A DNA stretch of 64,000 nucleotides from Arthrobacter sp. PM3 (GTDB lineage: Bacteria; Actinomycetota; Actinomycetes; Actinomycetales; Micrococcaceae): contig NZ_CP022314.1 of assembly GCF_003352915.1 (NCBI RefSeq), forward strand, positions 2,482,544 to 2,546,543, in the 5' to 3' direction. The translations under genes were made by a program, and so were the position numbers. The notes under the pieces were generated by a model, which saw only the letters and a list, made by a program, of their open reading frames with translations, had not been told where the DNA came from and ran no database searches. The number at the start of each line of letters is the position of its first letter. Positions within the stretch are counted from its first letter, which is position 1. Shown here piece by piece: positions 17,297 through 27,074 of the stretch.

Positions 17297-18061
17297 TCAG
17301 CTGATCTTGCGACGGTAGGCGGCAATCGCGAACGCGTAGGCGAGGGCCAGAATGCCGACCAGCCACGCCAAGGCGATCCAGATGTCGCTGCCGGCGGGTT
17401 CCTCGGCGAACAGGGCCCGGAGGGTGTCCACGATCGCGGTCACTGGTTGGTTCTCGGCAAACCAGGCGACTGGGCCGGGCATCGTGTCGGTGGGTACGAA
17501 GGCCGAGCTGATGAACGGCAGGAAGATCAACGGGTAGCTGAACGCGCTCGCGCCGTCGACTGACTTCGCCGAAAGCCCGGCGATCACGGCGATCCAGGTC
17601 AGGGCCAGGGTGAACAGGATCAGGATGCCGGCGACGGCGAGCCAGGCTGATATGGATGCTTCCGTACGGAATCCCATGACCAGTGCGACGCCGATGACGA
17701 TCGCGACCGAAGCCAGGTTTGCGGCCAGCGAGGTCAGCACATGCGCCCAGAGCACGCTCGACTTCGCGATCGGCATGGACTGAAAGCGCTCGAAGATGCC
17801 GCCCTGCATGTCCAGGAACAGCCGGTACGCGGTGTACGCGACGCCCGACGCGATGGTGATCAGCAGGATGCCGGGGAGCATGTAGTTCACGTACGACTCG
17901 CTGGATCCGGTGCTGATCGCCCCGCCGAAAACATAGACGAACAAAAGCATCAGCGCGATCGGGGTGACCGCAGTGGTCATGATCGTGTCGGGGCTGCGGA
18001 GGATGTGCCGCAGCGACCGGCCGGTAAGGACGCGGGTGTCGCCGAGGACGTGGGTGCTCAT
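17297..18061 (-). CDS. ABC-2 type (DrrB-like) exporter permease
   Basis: The product is 254 aa with about six membrane helices and the ABC-2 pattern: an N-terminal amphipathic segment (TRVLTGRSLRHILRSPDTIMTT), VTPIALMLLFVYVFGGAI, YMLPGILL, GIFERFQSMPIAKSS, and late FLPFISSAFVPTDTMPG. That combination is typical of DrrB/daunorubicin-type export permeases. Its start overlaps the stop of the ATPase gene (ATGA), so the pair is translationally coupled. Substrate unknown; the PadR regulator upstream suggests a toxic or stress-linked compound. Confidence 0.88.
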   Translation of the reverse strand: MSTHVLGDTRVLTGRSLRHILRSPDTIMTTAVTPIALMLLFVYVFGGAISTGSSESYVNYMLPGILLITIASGVAYTAYRLFLDMQGGIFERFQSMPIAKSSVLWAHVLTSLAANLASVAIVIGVALVMGFRTEASISAWLAVAGILILFTLALTWIAVIAGLSAKSVDGASAFSYPLIFLPFISSAFVPTDTMPGPVAWFAENQPVTAIVDTLRALFAEEPAGSDIWIALAWLVGILALAYAFAIAAYRRKIS

Positions 18062-18882
18062 CGGGGTTCCTTTCGTGCCGGGGCGGCGGTGGCGGGCCCG
18101 CCGGAAGTGGACTCGCCGGTGTCACCAACGAGGGCGAGAAAGACGTCCTCGAGGGAGGGTTGCTTCTCGACGTATTCCACCTTTGCGGGCGGAAGGAGTT
18201 GCTTGAGCTCGGCCAGGGTCCCGTTCTGGATGATCGTGCCTTCGTGCAGGATCGCGATCCGGTCGGCCAGTTGTTCGGCTTCGTCGAGGTATTGCGTGGT
18301 CAGCAGTACGGTGGTGCCGTCGCCGGCGAGCTGCCTGATGGTCTGCCACACCTCGATGCGAGCTTGGGGGTCCAGGCCCGTCGTCGGTTCGTCGAGGAAG
18401 ATAATCGGCGGGTTTCCGATCAGGCTCATGGCGATGTCGAGCCGGCGTCGCATGCCGCCCGAGTAAGTTGACGCCTTGCGGTTGCCTGCTTCGGTGAGCT
18501 GGAAGCGGGCGAGGAGGTGGTCCGCGGTCCCGGCCGGGTTCCTCACGTGACGCAGCCTGGCGACCAGCACCAGGTTCTCCCTGCCGGTGAGGACTTCATC
18601 GACCGCGGCGAACTGGCCGGTCAGGCTGATCGACTCGCGGACCTCGCCGGGCTCGGCGGCGATGTCGTGGCCGTTGACGGTGGCGGTGCCGGCGTCGGCT
18701 GTCAGCAACGTCGACAGGATCCGCACCAGCGTGGTCTTGCCCGCGCCGTTGGAGCCGAGCAGCGCGAAGATGCTCCCCGCCGCCACGTCGAAGCCGACGT
18801 CCCGCAGCACGTGCACGTCCTTGAATGACTTCTCGATGCCCTGCACCCGGATCGCGGGGGCGAAGGCCTGGTTGGTGGTCAT
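18058..18882 (-). CDS. ABC transporter ATP-binding protein (DrrA-like)
   Basis: The product is 274 aa from the ATG at 18882, with GGAAG upstream; the longer ORF to 19380 runs through the DUF1048 gene in another frame. It has Walker A GSNGAGKTT, signature YSGGMRRRLDIA, Walker [15 protein letters not shown] and a switch His region replaced by Gln (TTQYLDEAEQLADRI), the common TTQYL form in DrrA-type ATPases. The DrrA-type C-terminal extension follows (PSLEDVFLALVG). It partners the adjacent ABC-2 permease. Confidence 0.9.
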   Translation of the reverse strand: MTTNQAFAPAIRVQGIEKSFKDVHVLRDVGFDVAAGSIFALLGSNGAGKTTLVRILSTLLTADAGTATVNGHDIAAEPGEVRESISLTGQFAAVDEVLTGRENLVLVARLRHVRNPAGTADHLLARFQLTEAGNRKASTYSGGMRRRLDIAMSLIGNPPIIFLDEPTTGLDPQARIEVWQTIRQLAGDGTTVLLTTQYLDEAEQLADRIAILHEGTIIQNGTLAELKQLLPPAKVEYVEKQPSLEDVFLALVGDTGESTSGGPATAAPARKEPR

Positions 18883-18908
18883 GGCCGCTTCCTTCGTTCT
18901 TGACGCGT

Positions 18909-19274
18909 TTATGCGTTGTCGCCGGCGGCCTGATCGATGGCATCGGTCAGGCGCTTGCGCTCCTTGTTGATCCACTGGCCGTCCGAGTAGTTCCGGATGA
19001 AGGTGTCCGCGAACTCCACGGGGTCGTCCCCGACGATGTCGCGGATCGGGGTCCCGTCGACGGCGGCCCTCTCGATCAGGTCTGCGAGGTCTTCGAGCAT
19101 CTGCATGAGGACATCGCCCTTGACGATCGACCCGGCGTACGTGAAGTAGCGCTCGAGCCCGTCGATTGCGGTCCGGTAGCTCGCGGGGAGCTGCTCCTTG
19201 CGCGCCTTGTAGTGGCGCCAGCGTTTCTTGTCGTCCAAGGAGCCTGTGATTTTTTCCAGCCACGTTGCGGCCAT
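18909..19274 (-). CDS. DUF1048 family protein
   Basis: The product is 121 aa with no signal peptide and mostly helical. It contains KKRWRHYKARKEQLP, YRTAIDGLERYF and DPVEFADTFIRNYSD, the pattern of DUF1048. Genes of this family regularly sit between a PadR regulator and an ABC-2 exporter, as here, and their role is unknown. The gene starts 3 bases after the PadR stop and is clearly in the same operon. Confidence 0.85.
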   Translation of the reverse strand: MAATWLEKITGSLDDKKRWRHYKARKEQLPASYRTAIDGLERYFTYAGSIVKGDVLMQMLEDLADLIERAAVDGTPIRDIVGDDPVEFADTFIRNYSDGQWINKERKRLTDAIDQAAGDNA

Positions 19275-19276
19275 GG

Positions 19277-19627
19277 TTACTCTCCTTCGTTCCGGGTGCG
19301 TTCGATGCGGTGATGAAGCCGTTCAATCCGTTGTTCGAGGAAGCTCCAGCTCCTCCAGAACTCGTCGAGGTACTCCCCACCGAGTGCGTTCAGCGAATAG
19401 ACCTTGCGCGGTGGTCCTTTCTCGGACGGGACCTTCGCCACGTCCACGAGACCGCGCTGCTCGATCCTGACCAGCAGCGCGTAGACGGTGCCCTCGACGA
19501 TGTCGGAAAAACCCTCCTCGCGCAGCCGTGCCGTGATCTCGTAGCCGTATGCCGGCTGCACGGCCAGGATCGCGAGGACGATGCCCTCCAGTGTTCCCTT
19601 GAGCATCTCGGTCATCTGCTTGCCCAC
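19277..19627 (-). CDS. PadR family transcriptional regulator
   Basis: The product is 116 aa starting at GTG with GGAGG 6 bases upstream. It has a winged helix with LKGTLEGIVLAILA, YGYEITARLRE, EGTVYALLVRIEQRGLV and the wing sequence PPRKVYSLNALG, which is the PadR hallmark, followed by a short dimerisation helix. PadR proteins repress neighbouring exporter genes and are usually autoregulated. As first gene of this PadR-DUF1048-ABC operon it probably binds the inverted repeat just upstream. Confidence 0.92.
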   Translation of the reverse strand: MGKQMTEMLKGTLEGIVLAILAVQPAYGYEITARLREEGFSDIVEGTVYALLVRIEQRGLVDVAKVPSEKGPPRKVYSLNALGGEYLDEFWRSWSFLEQRIERLHHRIERTRNEGE

Positions 19628-19648
19628 GGGATCCTCCTTCTAGCTACT

Positions 19649-19698
19649 TAGTGCTGCTGACTACCACTAGATAGTAACACTGAATAGCGGTGGGACAA
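19649..19698 (-). promoter_or_regulatory. Putative promoter and PadR operator
   Basis: Reading the minus strand, TTGTCC (19698-19693) and TACTAT (19676-19671) form a plausible -35/-10 pair with 16-base spacing. An inverted repeat TAGTG-N11-CACTA (19649-19669) begins right after the -10, where a repressor would block transcription of the PadR operon. The local A+T richness stands out. Binding by the PadR protein is inference. Confidence 0.5.
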
Positions 19699-19779
19699 GA
19701 GGTGGAGGCAGGAACTCCAGATGCGGTTTCCGGCGCCGCCACGAGCGGGGCCAGGGCAGGGGAAGCCGGGCGGACCCGT

Positions 19780-20157
19780 TTAGCCCTGTCCGACGTCCTG
19801 GACGGTCCGGGACAGCAGACAGAACTCGTTGCCCTCGGGATCACCCAGGACCACCCAGGAGACGTCGGCGCCCTGGCCCACGTCCACGCGCCGGGCGCCG
19901 AGGACGAGCAGGCGCTCAAGCTCCTCGGCGGTGGACACGCCGTCGGCCCGGAGGTCGAAGTGCAGCCGGTTCTTCACGGTCTTGCCCTCCGGCACCTGGA
20001 TCACGTCGATGGACGGCCAGGCTTTGTCCCGCGGTCCGATGCTGATGACCTCGCCGTCCGTTTCGACCACGTGCCAGCCGAGGACCTCGCACCAGAAGTC
20101 GGCCACCACCTGGGGCCGGTTCGCGTCGATGGCGATGACAGCTAATTTGCTGGGCAT
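19780..20157 (-). CDS. VOC (glyoxalase/bleomycin-resistance fold) protein
   Basis: The product is 125 aa from the ATG at 20157. The pattern is a VOC module: KLAVIAIDANRPQVVADFWCEVLGW, a central RLHFDLRADG and VVLGDPEGNEFCLL near the end, where His and the late Glu are the usual metal ligands. Substrate is not predictable. It lies 45 bases downstream of the UvrA paralogue on the same strand and is probably co-transcribed with it. Confidence 0.85.
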   Translation of the reverse strand: MPSKLAVIAIDANRPQVVADFWCEVLGWHVVETDGEVISIGPRDKAWPSIDVIQVPEGKTVKNRLHFDLRADGVSTAEELERLLVLGARRVDVGQGADVSWVVLGDPEGNEFCLLSRTVQDVGQG

Positions 20158-20202
20158 GGCCCCACGATATAGCAACCCCGTAAATGACGACGCCGCGTGG
20201 GT

Positions 20203-22797
20203 TCAGCCGCCGAGCGCGCCGGCCAGGTACGTCGCCGTCCGGCTCGCCGTGGAACGTGCGACGGCGGCCGGCGTACCGGTGGCAACGATCTTGCCTCCGG
20301 CGTCGCCGCCGGCCGGGCCCAGATCGATCACCCAATCCGCGGCGGCCACCACATCCATGTCGTGTTCCACCACAACGACGGTGTTACCTGCGTCCACGAG
20401 CCGGTGCAGCTGGGCCATCAGGAGCTGGACGTCGGCCGGGTGCAGGCCGGTGGTGGGCTCGTCCAGCAGGTAGAGCGAGTGGCCCCGCTGGGTGCGCTGC
20501 AGTTCGGTGGCGAGCTTGATCCGCTGGGCCTCCCCGCCGGAGAGTTCGGTGGCGGGCTGGCCGAGACGGAGATAGCCCAGGCCCACCTCGCGCAGCGTCT
20601 GCAGGCTCCGCGCCGCCGCCGGGACCGCTTCGAGGAACCCGGCCGCGGCGTCGACTGTCATGCCCAGGACCTCCGCCACGTTCTTGCCGCGGTACGTGAC
20701 CTCGAGGGTTTCGGGGTTGTAGCGCGAGCCGTGGCACTCCGGACAGGGACCGTAACTGCCGGGCAGGAACAACAGTTCCACGGCCACGAAGCCCTCGCCC
20801 TGGCACGTCTCGCAGCGGCCCCCGGCCACGTTGAAGGAGAAACGGCCGGCGCCGAAGCCCCGGGCCTTCGCCTCGTCCGTCGCCGCGAATTCCTTGCGGA
20901 CTGTGTCGAAGAGGCCTGTATAGGTGGCGAGGTTGGACCGCGGGGTGCGACCGATCGGCTTCTGGTCCACCTTGACCAGGCGGTCCAGCCGGTCGAGGCC
21001 TGAGACCGCTCCGACACTGACCGGTCCGGTGGTCCCGCCGGCGTCGGCCTCCAGATGCTCAGGGGTCTTCGCCGCGTCCGGCTCCGGGTGCAGCCGGGCG
21101 CCGACCACTTCGGCCAGGACCTGGCTGACCAGGGTGGACTTGCCGGACCCGGAGACGCCCGTGACCGCGGTCAGGACGCCGAGCGGGAAGTCGGCGTCGA
21201 GTTCGCGCAGGTTGTGCCGGCTGATGGCGCGCAGTTCCAGCCAGCCGACGGCATTCCGGCGCGTGCCGCGGGCGGCGGAACCGCCGTCGTCCGCAATGCC
21301 GGACCCGTCAGCCGAACCATCCGACCCGTCCCGGAACAGGAACGGCCGGGTGATGGACGCGTCGACCCCGGCGAGTCCGGCCACTGGCCCGCTGTAGAGC
21401 ACCTCACCGCCGCCTTCACCGGCCCGCGGGCCTACGTCTACCAGCCAGTCGGCGCGCTGGACGATGTCCATGTTGTGCTCCACCACGAACACCGAGTTGC
21501 CGGAGGACTTGAGCTGGTCCAGGACTGTGAGGAGGGGCTCGGCGTCGGCGGGGTGCAGGCCGGCGGAGGGCTCGTCGAGGACGTAGATCACGCCGAACAG
21601 GCCGGAACGGAGCTGGGTGGCGATCCGGAGCCGCTGCATCTCGCCGGGGGAGAGCGTGGGCGTGGGCCGGCCCAGCGCCAGGTAGCCCAGACCCAGGTCC
21701 AGCAGCACGGTGACGCGCTGCAGGAGGTCACGGGTGATGGCCACGGCCACCTCGTTGCCCTCGCCGGAGGACTGCTTGCGGGACGCGGTCCCGGCCTCCG
21801 TGAGCTCGGTGGTGGGGCGGATGATCTCTGCCAGTTCGGTCATCGGGACGGCGTTGAGGTCGGCGATGGTGTGCCCTGCGAAGGTGACGGCGAGCGCGGC
21901 CGGGGTCAGCCCGCTGCCGCCACAGACCGGGCACGGGCCGGTTTCCATGAAGCGCAGCACCTTCTCGCGCATGGTGGTGCTCTTGGAATCGGCGAGCGTA
22001 TGCATCACATAGCTCCTGGCGCTCCAGAACCGGCCCTTGTACGGCTTGGCGACGCGGTCGCGCTGGGGCGTAACCTCGACCACCGGCTGTTCCTCAGTGA
22101 ACAGGATCCAGTCGCGTTCTTTTTTGGGCAGCTTCCGCCAGGGGGTGTCGACGTCGTGGCCCAGGTGGGTCAGGATGTCGCGCAGGTTTTTGCCTTGCCA
22201 GGCCCCGGGCCAGGCGGCGATGGCGCCGTCACGGATGCTCAGCGAGGTGTCCGGGACCAGCGAGGACTCGGTGACCGTGTGGGCGATGCCCAGCCCGTGG
22301 CACTCCGGGCAGGCGCCGGCGGCCGTGTTCGGCGAAAACGCGTCCGAGTCCAGCGGGCTGGCGCCGTCCGGATAGCTGCCGGCGCGGGAGAAGAGCATGC
22401 GCAGCGAGTTGGACAGTGTGGTCAGGGTGCCCACCGTGGACCGGGAACTCGGCGTCCCGCGGCGCTGCTGGAGCGCGACGGCGGGCGGCAGCCCGGTGAT
22501 CATTTCCACCTTGGGGTTGTGCCCCTGCTGGATGAGCCGGCGGGCGTAGGGGGCCACGGACTCGAAGTAGCGGCGCTGCGCCTCGGCATAGATGGTGCCA
22601 AAGGCCAGGGAGGACTTGCCCGAGCCGGAGACGCCGGTGAAGGCAACGATCGCGTCGCGGGGCACGTCCACGTCCACGTTGCGCAGGTTGTTCTCCCGGG
22701 CGCCGCGCACCCGGACAAATCCGTCCGTCGGATTGCCCGGAGCCGGGTCAGGAACGCCCGGGCGCGGCAGATCGGAAGCATGCTGTTTACTTTGCAT
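20203..22797 (-). CDS. UvrA paralogue (excinuclease ABC subunit A-like)
   Basis: The product is 864 aa from the ATG at 22797; the longer frame to 23943 is a shadow of the deaminase gene. It has two ABC modules: Walker [10 protein letters not shown] (about 55) and GVSGSGKST, with signatures [12 protein letters not shown] and [12 protein letters not shown] and DEPSAGLHP / DEPTTGLHP Walker B regions. Zinc-binding Cys pairs are present ([32 protein letters not shown]). It is shorter than canonical UvrA (about 940-950 aa), as in UvrA2-type paralogues linked to drug or DNA-adduct tolerance. The first signature has Pro instead of Gly (SPGE). Whether it joins UvrB repair cannot be told here. Confidence 0.88.
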   Translation of the reverse strand: MQSKQHASDLPRPGVPDPAPGNPTDGFVRVRGARENNLRNVDVDVPRDAIVAFTGVSGSGKSSLAFGTIYAEAQRRYFESVAPYARRLIQQGHNPKVEMITGLPPAVALQQRRGTPSSRSTVGTLTTLSNSLRMLFSRAGSYPDGASPLDSDAFSPNTAAGACPECHGLGIAHTVTESSLVPDTSLSIRDGAIAAWPGAWQGKNLRDILTHLGHDVDTPWRKLPKKERDWILFTEEQPVVEVTPQRDRVAKPYKGRFWSARSYVMHTLADSKSTTMREKVLRFMETGPCPVCGGSGLTPAALAVTFAGHTIADLNAVPMTELAEIIRPTTELTEAGTASRKQSSGEGNEVAVAITRDLLQRVTVLLDLGLGYLALGRPTPTLSPGEMQRLRIATQLRSGLFGVIYVLDEPSAGLHPADAEPLLTVLDQLKSSGNSVFVVEHNMDIVQRADWLVDVGPRAGEGGGEVLYSGPVAGLAGVDASITRPFLFRDGSDGSADGSGIADDGGSAARGTRRNAVGWLELRAISRHNLRELDADFPLGVLTAVTGVSGSGKSTLVSQVLAEVVGARLHPEPDAAKTPEHLEADAGGTTGPVSVGAVSGLDRLDRLVKVDQKPIGRTPRSNLATYTGLFDTVRKEFAATDEAKARGFGAGRFSFNVAGGRCETCQGEGFVAVELLFLPGSYGPCPECHGSRYNPETLEVTYRGKNVAEVLGMTVDAAAGFLEAVPAAARSLQTLREVGLGYLRLGQPATELSGGEAQRIKLATELQRTQRGHSLYLLDEPTTGLHPADVQLLMAQLHRLVDAGNTVVVVEHDMDVVAAADWVIDLGPAGGDAGGKIVATGTPAAVARSTASRTATYLAGALGG

Positions 22798-22845
22798 CGA
22801 TTCGACTCTATCCGCTCCCGGCAGCACCGGGCATATCCTTACCGG

Positions 22846-23937
22846 ATGGAAACGAACGACGCCGGCCCGGGCACCGACCCCGCTGCCGGCCCTGATGTGG
22901 CCGGCCCTGACACCGGGGCGGCCCCCGAATTTGCCGAGGTCCCCGAAGAAGTCCTCGCACTCCCGGTCGCCGAACTGCACCTGCACATCGAGGGCACGCT
23001 GGAACCGGAGCTGATCTTTGCGCTCGCCGAACGGAATGGCATCCAGCTGCCGTATGCGGACCTGGACGAGCTGCGCGCCCGCTATGAGTTCACGGACCTG
23101 CAGTCGTTCCTGGACCTCTACTACGCCAACATGGCCGTGCTGCAGACCGAACAGGACTTCGCGGACATGACCCGGGCCTACTTGGGCCGGGCAGCTGTCG
23201 CCGGGGTGAAGCATGCCGAGATCATGCTGGACCCGCAGGCGCACCTGTCCCGCGGTGTTTCCCTGGCGACGTGTGTCAACGGCGTGGCCTCCGTCCTCGC
23301 CGTCTCCGAGCAGGAGTTCGGCATCTCCACCCTGCTGATCGCCGCGTTCCTGCGGGATCTGCCGGAGGAATCGGCCCTGGAGGTCCTCGAACAGCTGCTG
23401 GCCATGGACGCCCCGATCGCCGGGATCGGCCTGGATTCGGCCGAGGTGGGCAACCCGCCGGCGAAGTTCCAGCGGCTGTTTGCCCGGGCCAAGGAGGCCG
23501 GCCTGCACCGGATCGCCCACGCCGGCGAGGAGGGCCCGGCGTCGTACATCACCGACGCCCTGGACCTCCTGGACGTCGAGCGGATCGACCACGGCATCCG
23601 GTGCATGGAGGACCCGGCGCTCGTGGAGCGGCTCGTCGACGAACTCATGCCGCTGACCGTATGCCCGCTGTCCAACGTCCGGCTCCGGGCCGTGGACACC
23701 CTCGCCGGGCACCCGCTGCCGGCGATGCTCGCGGCGGGCCTGAACGTCAGCGTGAACTCGGACGACCCCGCGTATTTCGGCGGCTACGTGGATGACAACT
23801 TCGCGCAGCTGAAGTCCGTGATCGGCCTGTCCGAGTTCGACTGCGTCCGGATGGCCGCGAACTCGATCCGGTCCTCCTTCGCCAGCGAGGAACGCAAGAC
23901 GGAGCTGCTCGCCGTCCTGGCCGCCTCCGGCCACTAA
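22846..23937 (+). CDS. Adenosine/adenine deaminase family protein
   Basis: The product is 363 aa from the ATG at 22846, divergent from the UvrA gene 48 bases away. An acidic Ala/Pro-rich leader of about 35 residues precedes the catalytic barrel. Zinc and catalytic motifs are ELHLHIEGTLEPEL, HAGEEG, RIDHGIRC and VNSDDPAYFGGY. The HIEGTLEP form, rather than HLDGSLRP, is typical of the adenine deaminase branch (AAH1-like), which converts adenine to hypoxanthine, so adenine is as likely a substrate as adenosine. Full family length; no transporter nearby. Confidence 0.88.
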   Translation: METNDAGPGTDPAAGPDVAGPDTGAAPEFAEVPEEVLALPVAELHLHIEGTLEPELIFALAERNGIQLPYADLDELRARYEFTDLQSFLDLYYANMAVLQTEQDFADMTRAYLGRAAVAGVKHAEIMLDPQAHLSRGVSLATCVNGVASVLAVSEQEFGISTLLIAAFLRDLPEESALEVLEQLLAMDAPIAGIGLDSAEVGNPPAKFQRLFARAKEAGLHRIAHAGEEGPASYITDALDLLDVERIDHGIRCMEDPALVERLVDELMPLTVCPLSNVRLRAVDTLAGHPLPAMLAAGLNVSVNSDDPAYFGGYVDDNFAQLKSVIGLSEFDCVRMAANSIRSSFASEERKTELLAVLAASGH

Positions 23938-23938
23938 G

Positions 23939-24005
23939 AGCAACGCGGGGTCAGATATCGCCCATCCGGAGGCTCCGGACCGGCGCTAAGTGACCCCGCG
24001 TTGCT
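23939..24005. repeat. Dispersed intergenic palindrome, copy 1
   Basis: Perfect 15-base arms AGCAACGCGGGGTCA (23939-23953) and its complement (23991-24005) flank a core with CGCCCATCCGGAGG and GGCGCTAAG. It sits two bases after the deaminase stop and before the end of the convergent aldo/keto reductase gene, so it could act as a bidirectional terminator. Related copies are at 40667 and 53235. Confidence 0.9.
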
Positions 24006-24020
24006 TTGTTGGACGGCTGA

Positions 24021-24995
<975 letters not shown>

Positions 24996-25157
24996 AGATT
25001 TCTCCAAACGTGATTGGGGGCGGCCTCATGGTGGGCAGACCGCCACTCTAGGCCGATCGGGCCGGCGGCACAACGGACGCTCCTCGCCGGCCCCGGCTAT
25101 CCGGGCTCACCCGCGCAGGGGGATGCGCCGGGCGATACCGGGCGGCAGAGTGCTCTT

Positions 25158-26891
25158 ATGACGAACACTCGACGGCGTCGCATGGGCCCGCTGCGCCGGG
25201 TGATGCCCGGCCTCGATGTTCCCGCGACCTACCAGCGGGAGTGGTTCGGCAAGGACATCATCGCCGGTGTGGTGCTGGCGACGCTGCTCGTTCCGCAGGG
25301 CATGGCCTACGCTGAGCTGGCCGGCTTGCCGACGATCACCGGGCTGTACACGACCATCCTGTGCCTGGTCGCCTACGCCATCTTCGGTCCGTCCCGCATC
25401 CTGGTGCTGGGCCCGGACTCGGCGCTCGGCCCGATGATCGCTGCGACCGTCCTGCCGCTTGTGGCGTCCGACGGCGACCCCCAGAAGGCGGTGGCGCTCG
25501 CCTCGCTGCTGGCGATCATGGTCGGGCTCATCATGGTGCTGGCGTCGGTGGCCAAGTTCGGTTTCATCGCCGACCTCATCTCCAAGCCCACAATGATCGG
25601 GTACATGAACGGCCTCGCGATCACCATCCTGGTGGGCCAGTTGCCGAAGCTCTTCGGGTTCAAAGTGGACAGCGAAACCTTTGTCGGCGACGTCGTCGGG
25701 TTCGTCCAGGGGGTGGCCGCCGGCGAAACGGTCGTCGCGGCCGCGGCGATCGGCATCGCGGGAATCGCGTTGATCCTGGCCCTGCAGCGGTGGCTGCCCA
25801 AGGTCCCCGCCGTGCTCGTGATGGTGGTCCTCGCGATCCTGGCGACAACCGTTTTCGACCTCGCCAGCCGCGGCGTTTCCCTGGTCGGGGAACTCCCGCG
25901 GGGCTTTCCGCCGTTCACGATCCCCAGCGTGGACATCGCCGACGTCGGTCTGATGTTCGCCGGGGCCCTGGGCATTGCGCTGGTGTCCCTGACCGACACG
26001 ATCTCGAATTCGTCGGCGTTCGCGGCACGCTCCGGCCAGGAGGTCCGCGGCAACCAGGAGATGATCGGGATCGGCGCCGCGAACATCGCCGCCGGCTTCT
26101 TCCAGGGCTTCCCGGTCAGCACCAGCGGCTCCCGGACCGCTGTCGCGGAACGCTCCGGCGCCAAGACCCAGCTCACGGGCCTGACCGGCGCCGTGCTGGT
26201 CCTCCTCATGCTCGTGCTGCTGCCGGGGCTGTTCCGGAACCTGCCGCAGCCGGCGCTGGCGGCCGTGGTGATCACCGCGTCCGTCTCCCTGGCGGATATT
26301 CCCGGCACCGTGCGCCTGTGGCGGCAGAGCAAAGCCGAAGTCAGCCTGTCACTCGCGGCCTTCCTCGGCGTCGCATTCCTGGGCGTGCTCCCGGGCATTG
26401 GCATTGCCGTGGGCCTGTCCATTCTCAACATCTTCCGCCGCGCCTGGTGGCCGTACGAGACCGTGATCGGCCGGGTCCCGGGCTACGAGGGGTTCCATGA
26501 CGTGAACTTCCACCCGGACGCCAAGCACCTGCCGGGGCTGGTGATCTATCGGTGGGACGCCCCGATCTTCTTCGCCAACGTCAAACCCTTCCGCGACAAC
26601 ATCCGCCAGCTGGCCCGGTCCGAGCCCAAACCGCGGTGGATCCTGCTGGCCGCCGAACCCATCACCGACATCGACACCACCGCCGCGGACGTGCTAATTG
26701 AGCTGGACCGCGAGCTGGACGCGCAGGGCACCTCCCTGGTGTTCGCCGAGCTCAAGCACCGGGTCAAGGAGAAGATCGAGCTCTACGGGCTCAAACAGGA
26801 AATCGATCCGCACCACTTCTACCCGACCCTCGACGCGGCCGTAGCGGCTTACAAGGCCCACGCCGGGGTCGAATGGAGCACCGAGGACTGA
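25158..26891 (+). CDS. SulP family anion permease with STAS domain
   Basis: The product is 577 aa from the ATG at 25158. About 10-12 membrane helices start at DIIAGVVLATLLVPQGMAYAEL, the classic SulP entry motif, with GLYTTI, GPDSALGPMI, SKPTMIGYMNGLAI and NIAAGFFQGFPVSTSGSRTA. The C-terminal STAS domain (about 460-565) contains LPGLVIYRWDAPIFFANV and ITDIDTTAADVLIEL. SulP proteins move sulfate, bicarbonate or dicarboxylates, and there is no neighbour to decide which. The start is the first Met before the basic leader NTRRRRMGPLRR. Confidence 0.9.
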   Translation: MTNTRRRRMGPLRRVMPGLDVPATYQREWFGKDIIAGVVLATLLVPQGMAYAELAGLPTITGLYTTILCLVAYAIFGPSRILVLGPDSALGPMIAATVLPLVASDGDPQKAVALASLLAIMVGLIMVLASVAKFGFIADLISKPTMIGYMNGLAITILVGQLPKLFGFKVDSETFVGDVVGFVQGVAAGETVVAAAAIGIAGIALILALQRWLPKVPAVLVMVVLAILATTVFDLASRGVSLVGELPRGFPPFTIPSVDIADVGLMFAGALGIALVSLTDTISNSSAFAARSGQEVRGNQEMIGIGAANIAAGFFQGFPVSTSGSRTAVAERSGAKTQLTGLTGAVLVLLMLVLLPGLFRNLPQPALAAVVITASVSLADIPGTVRLWRQSKAEVSLSLAAFLGVAFLGVLPGIGIAVGLSILNIFRRAWWPYETVIGRVPGYEGFHDVNFHPDAKHLPGLVIYRWDAPIFFANVKPFRDNIRQLARSEPKPRWILLAAEPITDIDTTAADVLIELDRELDAQGTSLVFAELKHRVKEKIELYGLKQEIDPHHFYPTLDAAVAAYKAHAGVEWSTED

Positions 26892-27074
26892 CCGGCTCGA
26901 GCGGCCGGTGTATCCCGGTTTCCTACTGGCGGGTACTGGTGAGTTGGTCCCGCATCCGCCCCGGTCTGCGCTGTCATAGTGGGTCACGACACACAGAGTT
27001 AACGGATTCCACTCGCAAAAATTAACATTTCCTTGGCAAAATGCAGGTGGATCAATTGCTTCTAAAGGAGACCC

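Noticed and set aside
20203..22797. Calling this gene the canonical uvrA of nucleotide excision repair
   Set aside because: It is clearly shorter than canonical UvrA and has SPGE for SGGE in one signature, so paralogue is the safer name.
21055..22845. A 960-residue open frame on the plus strand through the UvrA paralogue
   Set aside because: Only its last 363 residues are the deaminase; the rest is low-complexity Gly/Arg/Val-rich translation antisense to UvrA, which has full motifs on the other strand.
22798..23943. Minus-strand extension of the UvrA reading frame to 23943
   Set aside because: It is antisense to the deaminase with its catalytic motifs intact, and the ATG at 22797 gives a natural UvrA N-terminus.
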